In this document: piece by piece, positions 60,156 through 64,000 of the stretch
Numbering within the stretch: the stretch's first letter is position 1
Layout: the number at the start of each line of letters is the position of its first letter
Assembly: GCF_003665435.1 (NCBI RefSeq)
Contig: NZ_CP023407.1
Coordinates: 1,550,001 to 1,614,000, forward strand
Reading direction: 5' to 3'
Source: Streptomyces fungicidicus
Lineage (GTDB): Bacteria > Actinomycetota > Actinomycetes > Streptomycetales > Streptomycetaceae
Length of the DNA: 64,000 nt
Program-made: the position numbers and the translations under genes
Notes under the pieces: generated by a model
Databases searched by the model: none
The model's input: the letters and a program-made list of their open reading frames with translations, nothing else
Told to the model about the DNA's origin: nothing

Positions 60156-61496
60156 TCACTCGTCCAGGTCGGGCAGCCGCGCCGGGTTGGGGCAGATCCG
60201 TTCGCCGCTCTGGTCGAAGACGAAGAGGTGGGCGAGGTCGACCAGCAGCGGCACCTGCATGCCCTGCCGGAGGCGGAGGTCGGGGGTGGTCCGGACGATG
60301 AGGTCGCCGGGCAGCCGCGGCTCGGCGGAGTCGGGAGCGGGGTCCGGCGCCGACGGGTCCGTCGTCACCACGGGCCCCGCGCGCAGCACGCCGGCCCTTC
60401 CGCGCAGCCGGTCCAGGACCGTGCCCCCGCGGCGTCGGCGCCTGGACGGGCGCTCGCCGGGGCGCGGACGCGGCGCCTCGAGATCGGCGACGACGGCGGG
60501 GCGGGAGCCGGTGTCGAAGTGGACGAGGACCTCGTGGCCCTGGAACTCCAGGTGCTCCACCAGGCCGGTGAGCACCACCTCGCCGGTCCGGGCGGCGGAC
60601 GGCTTGGCGATCCGTACGGCCTCGGAGCGCAGCCCCACGATGACCTCGCGACCCTGCTGCACCCGCAGCAACTGGTGGTCAAGGCAGAGGGGTTCGGGCA
60701 GCCGCAGGAACTGCTTGCCCAGGCTGATGGTCATCGCCCCGTCCAGCGGGGCGCGCACCAGGCCGCGCAGCAGGTTGATCCGCGGGGTGCCGATGAAAGC
60801 GGCGACGAAGACGTTGCTCGGCAGCGAGTACACCGTGCGCGGACTGCCCACCTGCTGGAGGACGCCGCCGCGCAGTACGGCGACCCGGTCGCCGAGCGAC
60901 ATGGCCTCGGACTGGTCGTGGGTGACGTAGACGGTGGTGACGCCCAGTTCGCGGGTGAGCCGGGAGATCTCGGCGCGCAGACGGTTGCGGAGCTTCGCGT
61001 CCAGGTTGGACAGCGGCTCGTCCATCAGGAAGGCGGAGGGGTGGCGGGCGATGGCCCGGCCCATGGCGACGCGCTGGCGTTCACCGCCGGAGAGCTGGGC
61101 GGGGAAGCGGTCGAGGAGGTCCTCGATGCCCAGCATGCGGGCGGTGGCGTCGACGCGCGGGGCCGGGTCGGCGCCGGGCGACTCGATGCGGAGCGGGAAG
61201 CCTATGTTGTCGCGGCTGGTCATGCTCGGGTACAGGGCGAAGTTCTGGAACACCATCGCCATGTCGCGGTCGGAGGGGGGCAGGTCGTTGCCGTACTCGC
61301 CGTCGAGGAACAGCAGGCCCTCGTCGATGTCCTCGAGTCCGGCGATCATCCGGAGCACCGTGGACTTGCCGCAGCCGGACGGGCCGAGCAGGACGAGGAA
61401 CTCGCCGGGGGCGATGTCCAGGGACAGCTGGTCCACCACGCGTACGCCTCGCGTGTAGGTCTTGCTCACGTCGTGCAGGGAGATGGCGCGTGTCAT
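60156..61496 (-). CDS. Orphan sugar-type ABC transporter ATPase (MsiK/UgpC-like)
   Basis: A 446-residue CUT1-type ATPase. Walker A is GPSGCGKST near 38, the signature LSGGERQRVAMGRAIA near 134, Walker B FLMDEPLSNLDAKLR near 155 and the H-loop VTHDQSEA near 189. The C-terminal TOBE/regulatory region (from about 235) is longer than usual (446 against roughly 370-380), interrupted by an Arg-rich insert GERPSRRRRRGG near 345. No permease or binding-protein genes adjoin, so it may serve several importers, as MsiK does. Initiation signals at the ATG are weak. Confidence 0.87.
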   Translation of the reverse strand: MTRAISLHDVSKTYTRGVRVVDQLSLDIAPGEFLVLLGPSGCGKSTVLRMIAGLEDIDEGLLFLDGEYGNDLPPSDRDMAMVFQNFALYPSMTSRDNIGFPLRIESPGADPAPRVDATARMLGIEDLLDRFPAQLSGGERQRVAMGRAIARHPSAFLMDEPLSNLDAKLRNRLRAEISRLTRELGVTTVYVTHDQSEAMSLGDRVAVLRGGVLQQVGSPRTVYSLPSNVFVAAFIGTPRINLLRGLVRAPLDGAMTISLGKQFLRLPEPLCLDHQLLRVQQGREVIVGLRSEAVRIAKPSAARTGEVVLTGLVEHLEFQGHEVLVHFDTGSRPAVVADLEAPRPRPGERPSRRRRRGGTVLDRLRGRAGVLRAGPVVTTDPSAPDPAPDSAEPRLPGDLIVRTTPDLRLRQGMQVPLLVDLAHLFVFDQSGERICPNPARLPDLDE

Positions 61497-61915
61497 GAGG
61501 GTGCCCCCGGGGGCGGTTCTGGGGCGCTGGCGCTCCGCGTTCGGAACGCCCCGTGCGGGTCGCACGGGGCGTATGGGTCACGGAAGCTAACGGAAAGTAG
61601 CAGCCGGGGGAAGACGCGGGACGGAATCAGGGCGCTCCCGTCCAGCAGGTGAGAAAGCGGACGCCCGCATTCAACGGGATCTCCGGTGTTTCCCCGTCAG
61701 TCGCCGTCGCCCTCCCTGTCCCCGCCGCTTCCCGAGCGGCCCTTCGAGCCGGCGCGGAGCAGCTCGCCCGCCGGCAGGGTCCCCTTCGCCACTCCGCGCG
61801 CCCCGCGCGGACCGCTCCGGGCCGCCCGGACACGCCGCCGCCCGGTGGGCGGCTCCGCACCTCCGGGTGCGATCGCGTCATCCTGCCGGCACAAGGACGC
61901 CGGCCGGGAACGGCC
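61497..61915. other. Intergenic region between the ABC ATPase and MFS genes
   Basis: About 420 bp without a supported gene. A 12-bp hairpin (61546-61557 with 61561-61572, 3-nt loop) lies 50 nt before the ABC ATPase start; it could end MFS transcription or act in the ATPase leader. The short frames in the region are Arg/Gly-rich shadows. Confidence 0.5.
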
Positions 61916-63145
61916 CTAGCGCGAGGTGCGGCGCCGTGGGCGGGGCCCGGTGCCGGCAGGGGTGGACGGCGGGTCGTCCGCCGGCCTCGAAGGGGCCCGC
62001 AGCGCGACTCCCGAGGAGAGGAACAGCAGGGCGCCCAGCATCACGAACGGGGCGGCCACGCCCGCGACGCCCGCGATCAGGCCGGCCGCCGCGGGGGCGG
62101 CGACCTGGCCCAGGCGGTTGCCGGTCAGCCGCAGGGCGAGGGCGGTGGAGCGGGCGTCGGCGGGGGCCGCCTGGACGACCGTCGTCATCGACAGGGGCTG
62201 GCCGACGCCGAGGCAGAAACCGAGCACCGCCAGGACCAGCGCCAGTGCCCAGACCGGCAGCGGCAGCGCGACGCCCGCGCACAGCAGCGCCGCCAGCAGA
62301 CAGGTGACCGTCAGCAGCACGGTGCGGCCGAGCAGGCGCAGCAGTGGGGTGAGGACGAGCCGGCAGGCGATGGTGGCCGCCGCGCGGAGGCTGAGCAGGA
62401 CGCCGATGACGGCCGGGTCGATGCCCCGGTGCTCGCCGACCACCGGGAGGTAGGCGGTGAGGATGTCGGTCGCGGACAGCACGGCCAGGCTGATGAGGAT
62501 GCCCGCGGGGACGCCCCGGGCACGCAGGATGGCCCGCACCGGCACCCGCGTGCCGTGCGCCCCGGGGGGCTTCGGGGGTGCGGGGCGTTCTATGCGCCAC
62601 AGCGAGGTGAGCGCGACGGCGCCGCCCGCTCCCGCCGCCAGCAGGGCCAGCGCACTGGTCCGGGCCATGTCCGCGCCGATCAGCGCGCCCGCCGCGACGG
62701 GTCCGACCAGCTGTCCGAGCGAGGCGCCGATGGTGAAGTGGCCGAAGTTGCGGTCCTGTTCGTGCGGCGCGGACTGGCGGGCGACGAGCGACTGCGCGCC
62801 GATGACGAAGCAGAGGTGGCCGAGGCCCATCACCCCGCTCCACAGGGCCATCGTCCACAGCGAGCCGGCGAGGCCGCTCAGCGCGCAGCCGCCGGAGATG
62901 AGGACCACCCCGGCCGGCAGCAGGGGCGCGCAGCGGCCGTGGTCGGTGCGCCGGCCGAGCGGTACGGCGGCGAACAGCGGCAGCAGCGCGTACACGCCCG
63001 CGATGACGCCGACCGCCCTCTCGTCCGCCCCCAGGGCCAGCGCCCGGTAGGAGACGGCGGGCCGGGCCATCGACACCGCCCCCTGCGCGAAGCCGAAGGC
63101 GATGACGAGGCGGAGCAGCCAGCCGCGGTTCCCACCGGGCGTCAT
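61916..63145 (-). CDS. MFS transporter
   Basis: A 409-residue major facilitator with about 12 membrane segments. Between helices 2 and 3 the motif reads LGRRTDHGRCAPLL (near 62-75). A charged central loop (near 185-205) and a basic, Pro-rich C-terminus RPRRRTSR frame it. Probably a drug or metabolite exporter. It lies 36 nt downstream of the CitMHS gene stop in the same direction, so they are likely cotranscribed. Confidence 0.88.
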   Translation of the reverse strand: MTPGGNRGWLLRLVIAFGFAQGAVSMARPAVSYRALALGADERAVGVIAGVYALLPLFAAVPLGRRTDHGRCAPLLPAGVVLISGGCALSGLAGSLWTMALWSGVMGLGHLCFVIGAQSLVARQSAPHEQDRNFGHFTIGASLGQLVGPVAAGALIGADMARTSALALLAAGAGGAVALTSLWRIERPAPPKPPGAHGTRVPVRAILRARGVPAGILISLAVLSATDILTAYLPVVGEHRGIDPAVIGVLLSLRAAATIACRLVLTPLLRLLGRTVLLTVTCLLAALLCAGVALPLPVWALALVLAVLGFCLGVGQPLSMTTVVQAAPADARSTALALRLTGNRLGQVAAPAAAGLIAGVAGVAAPFVMLGALLFLSSGVALRAPSRPADDPPSTPAGTGPRPRRRTSR

Positions 63146-63181
63146 GATCGGGTCCTTCCTGACAGGGGGCCGGTACCGGCC

Positions 63182-64000
63182 TCAGATGATGCCGAACAGG
63201 ATTCCGGCCGCGAGGATCACCAGGCAGATCATGGCCGCCCACTTCACCACGAACCTGGTGTGGTCGCCGAACTCGACCTTGGCCATGCCGACCAGGACGT
63301 ACACGGCGGGGACGAGCGGGCTGGACATGTGCAGCGGCTGGCCGACGAGGGAGGCGCGGGCCATCTCCAGCGGGGTGACGCCGTGCGCGGCGCCGGCTTC
63401 GGCGAGGACGGGCAGGACGCCGAAGTAGAAGCCGTCGTTGGACATGAAGTACGTCAGCGGCAGGCTCAGCACCCCGGTGACCAGGGCCATGTGCGGGCCC
63501 ATGCCGTCGGGGATGACGTCCACCAGCCACTTGGCCATGCTGTCGACCATGCCGGTGCCCTGGAGGACGCCGGTGAAGACGGCGGCGGCGAAGACCATCC
63601 CGGAGACGTTGAGGACGTTGTCGGCGTGGGCCGCGAGTCGGGCCTTCTGGTCGGGGATGTTCGGGTAGTTGACGGAGAGCGCGAGCGCGGCGCCGAGCAG
63701 GAACAGCACCGGGATCGGCAGCAACTCCATGATCATGGCGGTCAGCAGGCCGACCGTGAGCAGCGCGTTGAACCAGTACAGCCTGGGGCGCAGGGTGGGG
63801 CGGTGGGGGTCGAGGCCCTGGAAGTCGTCGTCGTCCGCGTCGGCGTCCGTGCCGGAGCCGGAGCCGCCGGTGCGCTTCCCGGCGATGACGCCGGTGCCGC
63901 CGCCCGCGCCGACGAGGACCGTCTCCTTCTCCTCGGCCGGCGCCTCGTCCAGCGTCACCACGCCCAGCCGCCTGCGCTCGCGCAGACCGAGCACGTAGGC
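63182..64000 (-). CDS. CitMHS-family citrate-metal transporter (N-terminus cut by window edge)
   Basis: The C-terminal 272 residues of a CitMHS transporter, which imports citrate complexed with a divalent metal using protons. Visible features are a central hydrophilic loop with TGGSGSGTDADADDDD, then helices with NYPNIPDQKARLAAHADN, LPLTYFMSNDGFYFGVLP and SLVGQPLHMSSPLVPAVYV, all typical of the family. The frame is still open at 64000, so the N-terminal part lies outside. It is followed by the MFS gene. Confidence 0.92.
   Translation of the reverse strand, partial: AYVLGLRERRRLGVVTLDEAPAEEKETVLVGAGGGTGVIAGKRTGGSGSGTDADADDDDFQGLDPHRPTLRPRLYWFNALLTVGLLTAMIMELLPIPVLFLLGAALALSVNYPNIPDQKARLAAHADNVLNVSGMVFAAAVFTGVLQGTGMVDSMAKWLVDVIPDGMGPHMALVTGVLSLPLTYFMSNDGFYFGVLPVLAEAGAAHGVTPLEMARASLVGQPLHMSSPLVPAVYVLVGMAKVEFGDHTRFVVKWAAMICLVILAAGILFGII

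Noticed and set aside
61627..61919. Short Arg/Gly-rich frames in the gap before the ABC ATPase
   Set aside because: No start signals, no conserved motif, and overlapping frames on both strands with the same composition.
1..64000. Mobile element, prophage or horizontally acquired island
   Set aside because: No transposase, integrase or att-like repeat flanking the tRNA gene; base composition is uniform and the gene order matches remembered Streptomyces core order.

Overview
The window is about 64 kb of very GC-rich chromosome from a Streptomyces (or very close relative). This rests on the codon bias, the proteasome-ATPase gene arc, the mycothiol gene mshC, the chaplins chpC and chpH, the gylR-glpFKD glycerol locus, SoxR and ParJ. 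From memory, the gene order matches the S. coelicolor region around SCO1648 to SCO1710; no search was run. I found no insertion sequence, phage gene, integrase, CRISPR array or rRNA. This is conserved core chromosome rather than an island.

Layout. 1-10 kb: truncated arc (proteasome ATPase), a ferredoxin, a secreted repeat protein, tRNA m1A58 methyltransferase, a CBS-domain site-2 protease, a RecB-like nuclease, an orphan response regulator, a solitary peptide-type solute-binding lipoprotein and a HAD phosphatase. 10-20 kb: metH, then gylR with the glycerol operon glpF-glpK-glpD and a FadR-type regulator. 20-25 kb: parJ, mshC and an uncharacterised actinobacterial trio (PI3/4-kinase-like protein, DUF3090 protein, histidine phosphatase), then corA. 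25-32 kb: a ferritin-like protein, an F420 oxidoreductase, an aldo/keto reductase coupled to a RecD2-like protein that has lost its ATPase motifs, and two small conserved genes that appear to be leaderless. 32-36 kb: chaplins chpC and chpH, an M20 peptidase, tRNA-Leu(GAG) and a YchJ-like protein. 36-38.5 kb: gluconate locus gntR / gntK-gntP. 38.5-45 kb: a membrane cytochrome b with a Tat-exported molybdoenzyme, an amino-acid permease, a TPR-like protein, a NUDIX hydrolase, paired DUF202 membrane proteins and a quinone oxidoreductase. 45-60 kb: genes for acyl-CoA, aldehyde and alcohol oxidation with LysR, TetR, ArsR and SoxR regulators, plus the cell-wall muramidase NamZ. 60-64 kb: an orphan sugar-type ABC ATPase, an MFS exporter and a truncated CitMHS citrate transporter.

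How genes work together. GylR probably controls itself and glpFKD through a 19-bp palindrome seen at both promoters. GntR faces gntK-gntP across a site matching the FCD-family consensus. The TetR gene at 56.0 kb lies beside a 19-bp quasi-palindrome that recurs about 4.1 kb away, at the same distance from the start of an aldehyde/alcohol dehydrogenase operon, which suggests a small two-promoter regulon. About a dozen genes lack a ribosome-binding site but carry a TANNNT-type -10 element 6-8 nt before the start codon, as expected for leaderless mRNAs. Strong GC-rich hairpins without U tracts mark most operon ends.
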